Shown piece after piece: positions 1-8,830 of a stretch of DNA of 64,000 nucleotides (position 1 is its first letter; every line of letters starts with the position of its first letter). The DNA is from Candidatus Zixiibacteriota bacterium (GTDB lineage Bacteria > Zixibacteria > MSB-5A5 > GN15 > JAAZOE01), in the NCBI GenBank assembly GCA_030668485.1, contig DAOUTW010000012.1, positions 21,268 to 85,267 on the forward strand. The letters run 5' to 3'. The notes under the pieces are model-generated. The model was given only the letters and a program-made list of their open reading frames with translations. It was not told the origin of the DNA and did not search any database. The position numbers were made by a program, and so were the translations under genes.

Positions 1-2
1 GG

Positions 3-1784
3 AATGGTCAAGTTCAGTTGAGTTGGGCGGTCAACCATCCGGAGAACAACAAATGGTATGTCATCTATTACTCCGACTCGGCGGCTGAAGATATGCTGGT
101 TTTTGATACCGTCTCGGAGCAGACCGGAGTTGTGGAAGAACTGGTTAACGGACGCCGTTATTATTTCCGTGTCTCCGCTGTTGACTTATCCGGTATCGAG
201 GGAGATCAATCGACACCAGTGGTGGTTACTCCGGGAATATTCTCGATCTCCATCGCCGGCGGCAAACAGTACACCAATAAGCGATCGACTACTATAGGGC
301 TGACGGCGCCTCAGGGCACCAATCTGGTACAGCTTTCCGAAGACACGCTTTTTGCCGGGGCGCATTGGGAGACATTCAGCGTTAGCAAAAATTTCGAGCT
401 CTCAGACGGTGATGAAACCAAAACTGTCTATGCCCAATTTGAACTTGAAGCCGGCGGAACTTCCGTAGAAGTCATCTCCGATAGTATCACTCTTGACCGC
501 AAGGCGGTCATAGATAGTGTCTTTATCTTCCTTGATGACGTCGAAATTACCTCCGCCACTCTTCTTGCGGGTGGTGATATCCTCAGGTTTGAGGTTTATG
601 TCTCGGAAGAAAGTAATCAGGCTTTGATCGATATTGAAGGCCTCGAGGTGGTCACTTTGAATGATTTTGGAATCGGTGGGGACATCGGTTTGGTGCCTGA
701 TAGTATTTACGGGGCGGAATATATTATTCCTGAGGGAACGGAACTTAGCGAAGCAGGGGTTATGGCTCGATTCACCGATGCCGCCGGAAACATTGCACCC
801 GATCTGATATCCGATGTCCGCCTCAATGTCACCTCGGCACCGCCTGCGGTTATGATCTGGGGCTTTGCCGTTTCCTCGGATGAGATACAGCTTCTCTGGA
901 ATCAGTCTCAAATAAATGATTTCTCTCGTTATCGCCTGTTCAAAGCGGATGTGGATTCTATTATAAATGATATCATTTTCTATTCTGATTCGATATTGGT
1001 GACCCAGATTGTCAATGCCGCCGAAATTCGCTATCTGCATGGCGGCCTTGAAGAGACATCAAGATATGCATATTGGATTTATGTTGACGATACCCATGGA
1101 AATTCGGCACGATCCGAAACTACGGTTCTGGAAACAATCGAAAATGCCCCGCCAGCGGCGGTGACGATCTGGGGCTTTGCCATTTCCTCCGATCAGATAC
1201 AGCTTCTCTGGAATCAGTCGCAAATAAATGATTTTTCTCGTTATCGCCTGTTCCGAGCGACTTGGGATACCGTTCTTACCGATACCATCTATAATGATGA
1301 TTCGATCTTGGTGGCCCAGATTGTCAGAGCCGACGAAACCCGCTATCTTCAGGGTAGCCTGGAGGAGGCATCGAGATACGCATATTGGATCTATGTTGAC
1401 GATACCCATGGAAATTCGGCACGATCCGAAACAGCGTATCTGGAAACGATCAAAAACACCCCCCCGGATACGTTGTCGATAATAACCCTCCTGACCGGCG
1501 ACTCTTTGACTGTTGAGGTTAATTGGACACAAATAACTCAGGCCGAAGATTTTCAGGCATATTATATATTCAGAAATAATGACACTCTTCCATCTTTCGA
1601 TAGTACCGATCACACCTCTTACCCGGAAGATTTCCTGATCGAGTTAATCGGAGACCCGCAAACGAAATCGTATAGAGATATAAACGTGCCTGATACCGGA
1701 ACCTATTATTATCAGGTATATGTCGTTGATCGTCAGGGGATGGTAAGCCGATCAAACCAGGATTCGATAAACGTGCCCTGGTAA
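3..1784 (+). CDS. Fibronectin type III repeat protein (5' end outside window)
   Basis: The reading frame is open to the left edge of the window, so the N-terminus is missing; the TTG at 18 is probably not the start. The visible protein begins inside a fibronectin type III (FN3) domain (tyrosine-rich strands, 'GRRYYFRVSAVD') and continues through Ig-like or cadherin-like segments. It then has two nearly identical FN3 domains (roughly residues 285-490) and a last FN3 domain, ending 'SINVPW'. No membrane anchor or sorting signal is visible at the C-terminus. FN3 arrays of this sort are usually extracellular or periplasmic and mediate binding. No catalytic motif is seen. The next gene starts 40 bases downstream on the same strand, so it may share a transcript with the prsK-prsR genes. 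The exact role is unknown. Confidence 0.8.
   Translation, partial: NGQVQLSWAVNHPENNKWYVIYYSDSAAEDMLVFDTVSEQTGVVEELVNGRRYYFRVSAVDLSGIEGDQSTPVVVTPGIFSISIAGGKQYTNKRSTTIGLTAPQGTNLVQLSEDTLFAGAHWETFSVSKNFELSDGDETKTVYAQFELEAGGTSVEVISDSITLDRKAVIDSVFIFLDDVEITSATLLAGGDILRFEVYVSEESNQALIDIEGLEVVTLNDFGIGGDIGLVPDSIYGAEYIIPEGTELSEAGVMARFTDAAGNIAPDLISDVRLNVTSAPPAVMIWGFAVSSDEIQLLWNQSQINDFSRYRLFKADVDSIINDIIFYSDSILVTQIVNAAEIRYLHGGLEETSRYAYWIYVDDTHGNSARSETTVLETIENAPPAAVTIWGFAISSDQIQLLWNQSQINDFSRYRLFRATWDTVLTDTIYNDDSILVAQIVRADETRYLQGSLEEASRYAYWIYVDDTHGNSARSETAYLETIKNTPPDTLSIITLLTGDSLTVEVNWTQITQAEDFQAYYIFRNNDTLPSFDSTDHTSYPEDFLIELIGDPQTKSYRDINVPDTGTYYYQVYVVDRQGMVSRSNQDSINVPW
841..1464 (+). repeat. Tandem 312-bp intragenic repeat (two FN3 domains)
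   Basis: Units 841-1152 and 1153-1464 align without gaps at an offset of 312 bases (104 codons). Long stretches are identical, for example the segments encoding 'LLWNQSQINDFSRYRLF' and 'YAYWIYVDDTHGNSARSET'. The divergent part is the middle of each unit. This is a recent in-frame duplication of one FN3 domain. Confidence 0.9.
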
Positions 1785-1823
1785 GTGTGAAGCGGTGGAA
1801 AGACTAAGGAAAAGAGGATAGCA

Positions 1824-2678
1824 ATGGCGCAGCGAGTGCATATGTCGGAATTTTGGTACCTTTATGGTCAGACCTTTCGACTAATGGGCAAGGTAACTTT
1901 GTGGATTCCCCTGCTGGTGCAGGGAATACTGGCCCTGGTTCTGGTTTTAATGCATTATTATGTCTTTGCACCGGTGACCGGATCTATTATCGGGAGTTTG
2001 GCCGGACTGATAAATTCCGAATATGCCCCGTTGATGTATCATTATCCGTCTCATTTCGCCCTGCTGCCTTATTTCTTTGGTATTATCCGGTTAATATTGA
2101 ATGTTTTGACTGAGGCCTTTCTGTTTGGAATTGTCATCGATTTACTGATAGCCATATATCGCGGCGAACGTCCTGCCTTTATGGTATCGGTGGTTGGCGC
2201 TCTGCGGAGGTATTTGCAACTGACTTTTGTCTGGCTGATCCTGATCGCCGTTTTGTACCTTCTTAACAGCTACTTCAATACCTTTATTGAGGATGTCCTG
2301 GGGTATTCGTTGCAGGATGCGCCCCGACGAATGATGCTGACTCAACTGGTTTCCCGGGGAATGACGGTGCTAATTTACTCCGCCTGTATCTTCCTGCTTC
2401 CCAGTATCATGGCCGGAGGAGTCTCTTTCTGGGAGGCTATCAAAAGGGGTTTCAAAGTCTATGTGCGTCATCCGATAATAGCTTTTGGCCTGGTTCTGAT
2501 TCCTTACTTGATCGGATTTTTGCCGTCGTGGGTGTTATCCGATCCGAATAAGATTGTAACCAATTTTTATCCTGAGTTGGTTCTATATCTGTTACTGGTA
2601 TCTATCGGCGTCGATGTGATCGTCAATTTTATTCTTCTGGGGACGTCGCTCAAATTTTATATGGATCAGTCCACCTAA
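1824..2678 (+). CDS. Multi-pass membrane protein of unknown function
   Basis: A 284-residue hydrophobic protein with about six predicted membrane segments (near residues 20-45, 85-110, 130-150, 175-200, 215-235 and 250-275). The loops carry short basic patches such as 'EAIKRGFKVYVRHP'. I do not recognise a family motif. The start at 1824 has a modest purine-rich site (AGAGGA) upstream. It lies only 3 bases before prsK, so the two are probably translationally coupled. A role alongside the PrsK sensor is possible from context only. Confidence 0.75.
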   Translation: MAQRVHMSEFWYLYGQTFRLMGKVTLWIPLLVQGILALVLVLMHYYVFAPVTGSIIGSLAGLINSEYAPLMYHYPSHFALLPYFFGIIRLILNVLTEAFLFGIVIDLLIAIYRGERPAFMVSVVGALRRYLQLTFVWLILIAVLYLLNSYFNTFIEDVLGYSLQDAPRRMMLTQLVSRGMTVLIYSACIFLLPSIMAGGVSFWEAIKRGFKVYVRHPIIAFGLVLIPYLIGFLPSWVLSDPNKIVTNFYPELVLYLLLVSIGVDVIVNFILLGTSLKFYMDQST

Positions 2679-2681
2679 ACG

Positions 2682-4778
2682 ATGAGCCCGCTGTACTATT
2701 TCCATCTGTTTTCGGGACTGGTACTTCTCGGTGTTACCGTTCTTATTATCATCAAGAAAGGTTTGACACCCTATGTCCGCCCCTTTCTTCTCCTGGTATT
2801 AGTAAATCTCGCTGGTATCGCAGCCGTTATCATTGAAACCAGCGAGTATTCTTCGCTCTGGATGCCGGGTTATCTGCTGCTTTATTTCCATGTTGCATTT
2901 CTCCCCTATGCCTGGCATATGATGGGCAGCCAGTGGGGGCTGGATCAAAAAGAGCATTCCCGAAGGGATGCCATCATTTCGCGCCTGTTTCTGATTTTCT
3001 CGGTGGTCCTGTTCATATACCTGTGGGCCATCCGGGGAGTCGATCTGGAACTGGCCGATGGTCACTGGATGCTGAATCTGGGTGACTGGAAATTCTGGAT
3101 CAGCGCCTATTCGATCATCGGGCTGACAGCCGGAGTCTATGCCATTGAAGCCTGCTACCGATCCTCCCTCGGCCTGTCCCGAGAGAAAATAAAGCGCTCC
3201 TTTTTTCCTCTACTGGCATATACCATTGGTCTCCTGGGAGCGACCACCGCAGGAATTCTGTATGGTCGTATTACCGACCTGATGATTACCGTGTTATACC
3301 TATTATTCGCTCTGGTATCGGTGCCGGTAGCGAGGCATTATATCCTCTTCGATCCGACTCATGACGGTATCATTCTCACCCGGCGGGGGATATATTCTTC
3401 CCTGGTCGTGGTCCTGTTCGGCGTATATTTTCTTATCATCGGCGCGGTCGGCGAATTGCTGGTCAAGTATAACCTTGACGAAGGATTATTCTTCTCGCTG
3501 GTGATCCTGATTCTGATGGTTATCACCTTCATGATTCTGGTTGTCTCCCAGACGCTTCGAACCCGCCTTCGGCTGGTCTCTACTCCAAAAGCGCCGTTCC
3601 GGGATAGAGGGATGTATGACGCCGAATGGAAAGAGTTTGCCGAGGAAGTGTCGGTCACTCTTAATATGGAAGCCATCTATTCTCGAACCAGCCGTCTGTT
3701 GCATCGTCTGCTCAAGATAGACCACAGCCTTTTTGTCATAAAGGAACCGGCCCCATCGGAAAATTATACTCTTTATACTGGCGATGGAATCGACCGCGGA
3801 ATTCCCAGGCAACAGCTCGACCTGCTTTCGGACTGGCTTTATCGTCTCGGACATGCTGCCGAAGTATCCATGCTCGCCGAAAAAGCTCCCGAAGAAACGA
3901 CTCAGATTAAGGCGCTTGAAGGAACGGCGCCGTTTGAGATATTCCTCTTGGTGCCGTTGATCGCCCGGCAGCAATCCCTCGGATTCTGGGGGATAGGATC
4001 TCATAGTTCCGGGCGGAGGTTGTCCTCCGATGAAATCGGATTCATAGAAGCGGCCGCCAATCCGGTAGCTTTGACTATCCTCGGAGCGCGGATGACCGAC
4101 GAATTGCTGGTGTCCCGCGAGATGGATTCCTTCCATCGGTTTTCTTCATTTGTTCTTCATGATCTAAAAAACTCGGTGGGAATGCTGTCGTTACTCCTCG
4201 AAAATGCCGAAAAAAATATTAGTAATCCCGAATTCCAGAAAGAAGCGTTGCTGACCATCAGCAAGGCGGTTAATCGGCAGAAAAAAATAATATCGCGATT
4301 GACCGAAGAAAAGACCGATGATAAATTATCACTGGAAGTAAGCAGGATGTCCGATCTGATTGCTCAAACTCTGGAGCGAGTTCGCCTCGATACGATTAAG
4401 ACAATTTCGACCAGGGTTGAAGTAGAGAATGATTTGAAGGTGATTGTCGACCCCGAAAAGATCGGTTCTGTATTTGATAATCTGGTTATGAACGCTGTCG
4501 AAGCAATGCCCGATGGCGGAAATCTGGTGATACAGTCGCCGGTTAATGATAAGCCCGGAATGATCGGTGTCACCTTCACCGATACCGGACTCGGCATGAC
4601 TCAGGATTTTATCGCCACCCGCCTGTTTAAGCCATTTAGTTCCACCAAGCCTCATGGGCTCGGGATCGGAATGTTTCAGTCGCGCGAGATTATCCGTGCG
4701 CATCGGGGAATCATGGATGTGAGCAGCACACCGGACAAGGGTACCGAATTTATAATATATCTTCCGGGAAAGGACTGA
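2682..4778 (+). CDS. prsK: PEP-CTERM system sensor histidine kinase PrsK
   Basis: A 698-residue kinase matching the architecture of PrsK, the histidine kinase restricted to genomes with exosortase/PEP-CTERM sorting. It has an N-terminal block of about eight to nine membrane helices (residues 1-290), a GAF-like domain (about 310-470), then a histidine kinase core. The phospho-acceptor is H493 in 'FVLHDLKNSVGML'. The ATPase domain shows an N-box ('NLVMNAVEAM'), a G1-type 'FTDTGLGM' and 'GLGIGMFQSREI'. The gene ends one base before prsR, which supports a cognate pair. In the known system PrsK/PrsR act with sigma-54 to switch on PEP-CTERM genes. Six such genes with sigma-54-type promoters lie in this window at 35.6-40.8 kb. 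The stimulus is unknown. Confidence 0.9.
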   Translation: MSPLYYFHLFSGLVLLGVTVLIIIKKGLTPYVRPFLLLVLVNLAGIAAVIIETSEYSSLWMPGYLLLYFHVAFLPYAWHMMGSQWGLDQKEHSRRDAIISRLFLIFSVVLFIYLWAIRGVDLELADGHWMLNLGDWKFWISAYSIIGLTAGVYAIEACYRSSLGLSREKIKRSFFPLLAYTIGLLGATTAGILYGRITDLMITVLYLLFALVSVPVARHYILFDPTHDGIILTRRGIYSSLVVVLFGVYFLIIGAVGELLVKYNLDEGLFFSLVILILMVITFMILVVSQTLRTRLRLVSTPKAPFRDRGMYDAEWKEFAEEVSVTLNMEAIYSRTSRLLHRLLKIDHSLFVIKEPAPSENYTLYTGDGIDRGIPRQQLDLLSDWLYRLGHAAEVSMLAEKAPEETTQIKALEGTAPFEIFLLVPLIARQQSLGFWGIGSHSSGRRLSSDEIGFIEAAANPVALTILGARMTDELLVSREMDSFHRFSSFVLHDLKNSVGMLSLLLENAEKNISNPEFQKEALLTISKAVNRQKKIISRLTEEKTDDKLSLEVSRMSDLIAQTLERVRLDTIKTISTRVEVENDLKVIVDPEKIGSVFDNLVMNAVEAMPDGGNLVIQSPVNDKPGMIGVTFTDTGLGMTQDFIATRLFKPFSSTKPHGLGIGMFQSREIIRAHRGIMDVSSTPDKGTEFIIYLPGKD

Positions 4779-4779
4779 T

Positions 4780-6135
4780 TTGGAAAAGCACACCATATTA
4801 ATTGTTGATGACGAAGACGGCCTCAGAACCCAGCTTAAATGGGCTCTCGCCGATCAATATCAAATCCTGGAAGCTTCCGGTGTTGATGATGCGTTGGAAT
4901 TGGCCGAGGAACATAAACCGGACGTGGTTCTTCAGGACATTTCTCTGACACCACGGGAAGGTGCGGCCGAAGGCCTCGACCTGATCGAAAAATATCTCGA
5001 ACTCAATACCTTTTGCAAAGTTATCATGGTTACCGGGCACGCTGAACGAAAAAACGCTCTCAAGGCGATCGGGATGGGCGCTTACGATTTTTTCGGCAAA
5101 CCGCCGGAAGTAGAAGAACTGAAGCTTATCATTTCCCACGCCCTGCTGGTAAATTCCTGGGAGAGAGAAAACCGGCAATCGATTTTCGAAGAAGCTCGTG
5201 GCAAAACCTTTGAGCAGATCATTGGTGAATCTGAAAGTATGCAGGAGATGTTCAAGACCATCAAAACCGTCTCCGGCAGCGATTATACCATTTTAATTAC
5301 CGGCGAATCGGGTACGGGCAAGGAGTTGGTCGCCAAGGCGATTCATAATTCCAGCCCAAGGAGCAAGCGCCGTTTTGTAACGATCAATTGTGGAGCAATC
5401 CCCGAAAACCTGCTTGAATCGGAACTTTTTGGCCATGAGAAAGGCGCTTTCACCGACGCCCATGCCCAGAAGCGAGGCAAATTCGAACTGGCCGACGGTG
5501 GCACAATTTTCCTCGATGAGATTGGTGAATTAACTTTGCAGTTGCAGGTAAAACTGTTGCGGGTTCTGGAAGACTATAAAATTGAAAGAGTTGGTGGACA
5601 GGAGGAAATCAACCTCGATGTCCGGATTCTTGCCGCGACCAACCGCGATCTCATGGAGGAAGTTAAAAAAGGGACTTTCCGGGAAGATCTCTATTACCGC
5701 CTCTCGGTTATTGCCCTGAGTATGCCGCTCTTGAAAGACAGGGGAGATGATATTCTCCTTCTTGCGAGAACTTTCCTCAACCGTTATGGCAATGAGAATA
5801 ATAAGCCTAACCTCTCACTCAACGAAGCGGCTACCCGCGCAATTATTGCCTATGATTGGCCGGGTAATGTCCGGGAACTGGAAAACAAAATCAAGCGTGC
5901 TGTCGTATTGTCCCCGGACAAGAAAATCAAGCCCGCCGATTTATTGCTACCGACAGCCGGGGGAGATTCCAAGAAGAGGAAGACCCTTCAGCAGGCCCGC
6001 GAGGAAACGGAAAAAACCTATCTGCTTGAATCCCTGATCAGGGACAATTGGAATATTTCACGGGTCAGCCGTGAACTGGGTACCAGCCGAACCACGCTTT
6101 ATGATCTGATAGAAAAGTACAAGCTTAAAAAATAG
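4780..6135 (+). CDS. prsR: PEP-CTERM-box sigma-54 response regulator PrsR
   Basis: A 451-residue NtrC-class activator. It has a receiver domain (residues 1-120, phospho-acceptor D53 in 'VVLQDISLTP'), a sigma-54 AAA+ domain (about 140-380, Walker A 'GESGTGKE', Walker B 'GTIFLDEIGE') and a C-terminal Fis-type helix-turn-helix ('NISRVSRELGTSRTTLYDLI'). The receiver motif 'DISLTPREGAAEGLDLI' and the pairing with prsK fit the PrsR family. One oddity is the sigma-54-contact loop, normally GAFTGA, which here reads GAFTDA (residues 222-227). The start codon is TTG at 4780, one base after the prsK stop, with no better start nearby. Likely targets are the four -24/-12 promoters upstream of the PEP-CTERM genes in this window; that link is inference. 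Confidence 0.9.
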   Translation: MEKHTILIVDDEDGLRTQLKWALADQYQILEASGVDDALELAEEHKPDVVLQDISLTPREGAAEGLDLIEKYLELNTFCKVIMVTGHAERKNALKAIGMGAYDFFGKPPEVEELKLIISHALLVNSWERENRQSIFEEARGKTFEQIIGESESMQEMFKTIKTVSGSDYTILITGESGTGKELVAKAIHNSSPRSKRRFVTINCGAIPENLLESELFGHEKGAFTDAHAQKRGKFELADGGTIFLDEIGELTLQLQVKLLRVLEDYKIERVGGQEEINLDVRILAATNRDLMEEVKKGTFREDLYYRLSVIALSMPLLKDRGDDILLLARTFLNRYGNENNKPNLSLNEAATRAIIAYDWPGNVRELENKIKRAVVLSPDKKIKPADLLLPTAGGDSKKRKTLQQAREETEKTYLLESLIRDNWNISRVSRELGTSRTTLYDLIEKYKLKK

Positions 6136-6149
6136 CACCAAACCCTCGG

Positions 6150-6172
6150 AAATGCTGATTTTTTGAGCATTT
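6150..6172. other. Inverted repeat downstream of prsR
   Basis: AAATGCT (6150-6156) and AGCATTT (6166-6172) are perfectly complementary, around a T-rich 9-base loop. It lies 15 bases after prsR. The T run is in the loop rather than after the stem, so this is not a standard intrinsic terminator. It could be a weak terminator or an operator in front of the next regulator gene. Confidence 0.4.
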
Positions 6173-6241
6173 ACCTCTAAATATAGTCCCCTATTAACCG
6201 ATTATAGAATTATACCATAATATTCTATGGGGATCTTGTGG

Positions 6242-7678
6242 ATGAAGAATGTACTACTTGTTGACGACGACTTAGAAGTATCAAACTCTTTAATAGACCT
6301 GTTTGACCCAGAGAGGTATTCTTTTCATCATCTGGAGGATGGGCAGGGTACATCCGACTACGTTTCCGAACATCTGGATAACCTCGATCTGGTGATGCTG
6401 GACGTCAATTTGCCGTCATGCTCCGGGCTCGATCTGTTGAAAAATATCAAGAAAATCAACCAGAATCTGCCGGTGATTGTTATCTCCGGATTTATTTCCA
6501 CCGAAAACGCAATGGAAGCGATGCGCGAGGGGGCCTACGAATATTTGACCAAACCGTTCGAGGTCAACCGCCTGATCGAGACAGTTAACAAGGCCTGCGG
6601 CTTTGGACGCGATCATGTCAAACAGGGCTCGCCTCCGGATACAACGTTCGAGGAAGATGTCAGTCCGGATGAAATAGTCGGGCAGTCGCCTGAAATCGTT
6701 GAAATCGCCAAGTTGATCGGGCAGGTTGCCAAGACCGATGCCGCCGTATTGATTTTCGGCGAATCGGGGACCGGAAAAGAACTGGTTGCCCATGCCATCC
6801 ATCGAAACAGCCGCCGCCGCAACAAAATGTCCCTGTCGGTCAACTGTGCCGCTTTATCCGATACCCTTCTGGAATCGGAACTTTTCGGACATGAAAAAGG
6901 AGCCTTTACCGGAGCCTATTTCAAACGGATCGGTAAATTCGAGCAATGCGACCAGGGCACAATTTTCCTCGATGAAGTGGCCGACATGTCGATGTTGACA
7001 CAAGGCAAGGTTCTCCGCGTTTTGCAGGAAAAGGAATTTGAGCGGCTCGGCGGGAATGACACTATTAAAGCCGACAGCCGTATCATCGCCGCCACCAATA
7101 AATCACTAGTGCAATGCATGAAGGAAGGCGCCTTCCGGGTCGATCTGTTTTATCGCCTGAAAGTGGTTTCTATCTATATGCCGCCTTTGCGGGAGCGAAA
7201 AGAGGATGTTTCGCTGCTCGTCGATCATTTTATCAAGAAATACAATAAATCATTGGACAAGAATATCCACACTGTATCCAATAAAGCCAAGAACCTGCTC
7301 AATAAGTTTATCTGGCCGGGCAATGTCCGAGAGTTGGAAAACAATGTCCATACCGCGATGGTGATGGCCAAAACCGAAACTTTGCAGGCCGAAGATTTTC
7401 CGATATTCAACGAGAACAACGCCAAGGTTGAAATCGATCTTGAAGGCCTTCAGGACGATTATACGACCATGTTCGAACGTTTGATCGATCCGATATTCCC
7501 CAAGCTGGTTGCCAATGCCGAAGGCCGCGCTTATCATATGATGCAATCGGCCATGGAAAAAGCTCTCATTGCCGCCTGCCTCAAGCATTACAACTCCAAT
7601 CAAGTCAAGGCCTCGGAAATGCTCGGAATTTCTCGCAACACGTTGCGAGACCGAATCAGCCGGTACGGTATATATTAA
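6242..7678 (+). CDS. Sigma-54-dependent response regulator (NtrC/AtoC family)
   Basis: A second NtrC-class activator. It has a receiver domain at the N-terminus ('MKNVLLVDDD', phospho-acceptor aspartate in 'DLVMLDVNLPSCSGLDLL'), a AAA+ domain with Walker A 'GESGTGKE', the canonical GAFTGA loop ('KGAFTGAYFK') and Walker B 'GTIFLDEV', and a Fis-type DNA-binding helix pair at the C-terminus ('NQVKASEMLGISRNTLRDRI'). I chose the ATG at 6242 over 6227: it gives the usual receiver start and leaves a GGGGA ribosome site upstream. No kinase gene is adjacent, so its partner is unknown; cross-talk with PrsK is possible. Unlike PrsR its GAFTGA loop is intact. Confidence 0.88.
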   Translation: MKNVLLVDDDLEVSNSLIDLFDPERYSFHHLEDGQGTSDYVSEHLDNLDLVMLDVNLPSCSGLDLLKNIKKINQNLPVIVISGFISTENAMEAMREGAYEYLTKPFEVNRLIETVNKACGFGRDHVKQGSPPDTTFEEDVSPDEIVGQSPEIVEIAKLIGQVAKTDAAVLIFGESGTGKELVAHAIHRNSRRRNKMSLSVNCAALSDTLLESELFGHEKGAFTGAYFKRIGKFEQCDQGTIFLDEVADMSMLTQGKVLRVLQEKEFERLGGNDTIKADSRIIAATNKSLVQCMKEGAFRVDLFYRLKVVSIYMPPLRERKEDVSLLVDHFIKKYNKSLDKNIHTVSNKAKNLLNKFIWPGNVRELENNVHTAMVMAKTETLQAEDFPIFNENNAKVEIDLEGLQDDYTTMFERLIDPIFPKLVANAEGRAYHMMQSAMEKALIAACLKHYNSNQVKASEMLGISRNTLRDRISRYGIY

Positions 7679-7684
7679 ATCTAT

Positions 7685-7704
7685 GGGCGGATTAATCTCC
7701 GCCC
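7685..7704 (+). terminator. GC-rich hairpin after the response regulator
   Basis: GGGCGGA (7685-7691), a 6-base loop, and TCCGCCC (7698-7704) form a perfect 7-bp stem 6 bases past the stop codon. The following bases (CCTTCAATCTTATTT) are only moderately T-rich, so termination may be partial. Confidence 0.5.
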
Positions 7705-7761
7705 CCTTCAATCTTATTTAATTGAACTTGCGACCGATACGCTTCATGCGTATATTTTTTT

Positions 7762-8829
7762 ATGCCGTCTGCCACAGGGGAACATAATCGCCTTGAAAGA
7801 AAGGCCGCCGATCAGATTGCCGATCGACTCAATTGTCTTTTCGGCGGCGGTCAGGATAATCTCCCGGCCATTCCGTCCGATAATAGCATCGGTTCTCCTC
7901 ATCTGGTCGATTCTCTCGATGACGCCCCGCCTCGAATTATCAATTCCAATGGGTCGAAGGTAATTGTCTATGCCATCGACGGCGGATCGACGGTTCTTGC
8001 TCGTGGCGGTAATATTGAAGTAATAGCCTGGCGAGCCGGCATGGTCAAATTTCGAGACTGCAAACGCCTGAGTGAATCTTGTCCCTCTCCAAGAGTTCTT
8101 GCTTATAATCGGCTGGCCGTCAAAGATCAGATCGAAGAATTATTGATTGATTCTCCGGCGCAATATATTGCCTCACAGCCTCCTGCAAAGCTGGTCGACG
8201 AATTGCGTTGGCTGGCTGAGTGGCGGCTGATAGATGGCGTCATTCATAGCGCAGAAGCGGGATCTCTTGTCCTGATAGACGGGTCATTGCGTTGCAATCC
8301 CGCCTTCGATATGAAATTCCAAAGAGGAATACTTGCCTGGGCGGCTGAGCACGAGATTCATATAGCTGCCATCACAAAGCAGAGTTCCCTGTCGCTATCT
8401 CAGAATCTGCCGATCGATCTCAAATCGGACGGGGGAGAGGTGGTTGCTGATAGATTTCCAAAATGGTATCGTCAACTCAATCGCCCGTTGCCTGCATCCA
8501 GCGGCTGGCTGGGTAATATCTTCCTGGCGGGTTTGCACCCCGATGCCGACAAGCCATACCGGGTCGATATCAACCGTCACGATGAAACCAATACCGAAAA
8601 GATATTCTCCATGATTGCGACTGTTTCCGATGATATTGAATTTTGCGGTTATCCCTACCCGTTGGCGGCGGCCCATCGTCTGGCCCGGATCGATAACCTG
8701 TTCCGGCAAGAATTAATCGGGGTCATCGGGCAGGCGCTGGACAGAAAGAACTTTGCTCCCCATATATGGGAATATCTCGTGGGCGATATTCATGAAAAAC
8801 TCAACGCCGATATGGTACAGGAAAAATAA
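7762..8829 (+). CDS. nurA: NurA-family 5'-3' nuclease
   Basis: A 355-residue protein with the NurA-domain signature: an N-terminal acidic motif in 'VIVYAIDGGSTVLARGG' and a second one in 'SLVLIDGSLRC'. C-terminal elements typical of the family include 'GYPYPLAAAHRLARI'. In archaea NurA is the nuclease partner of the HerA translocase and resects DNA double-strand ends together with Mre11-Rad50. Here the herA gene begins one base after the nurA stop and an Mre11-like gene follows, so the assignment rests on both sequence and context. The ATG at 7762 is preceded by a T run, without a clear ribosome site. The family is divergent, so the identity is good but not certain. Confidence 0.8.
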   Translation: MPSATGEHNRLERKAADQIADRLNCLFGGGQDNLPAIPSDNSIGSPHLVDSLDDAPPRIINSNGSKVIVYAIDGGSTVLARGGNIEVIAWRAGMVKFRDCKRLSESCPSPRVLAYNRLAVKDQIEELLIDSPAQYIASQPPAKLVDELRWLAEWRLIDGVIHSAEAGSLVLIDGSLRCNPAFDMKFQRGILAWAAEHEIHIAAITKQSSLSLSQNLPIDLKSDGGEVVADRFPKWYRQLNRPLPASSGWLGNIFLAGLHPDADKPYRVDINRHDETNTEKIFSMIATVSDDIEFCGYPYPLAAAHRLARIDNLFRQELIGVIGQALDRKNFAPHIWEYLVGDIHEKLNADMVQEK

Positions 8830-8830
8830 T

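Noticed and set aside
402..1613. Long open frames on the minus strand opposite the FN3 gene
   Set aside because: They mirror the strong coding frame on the plus strand, duplicate along with the FN3 repeat, and have no ribosome site or recognisable domain.
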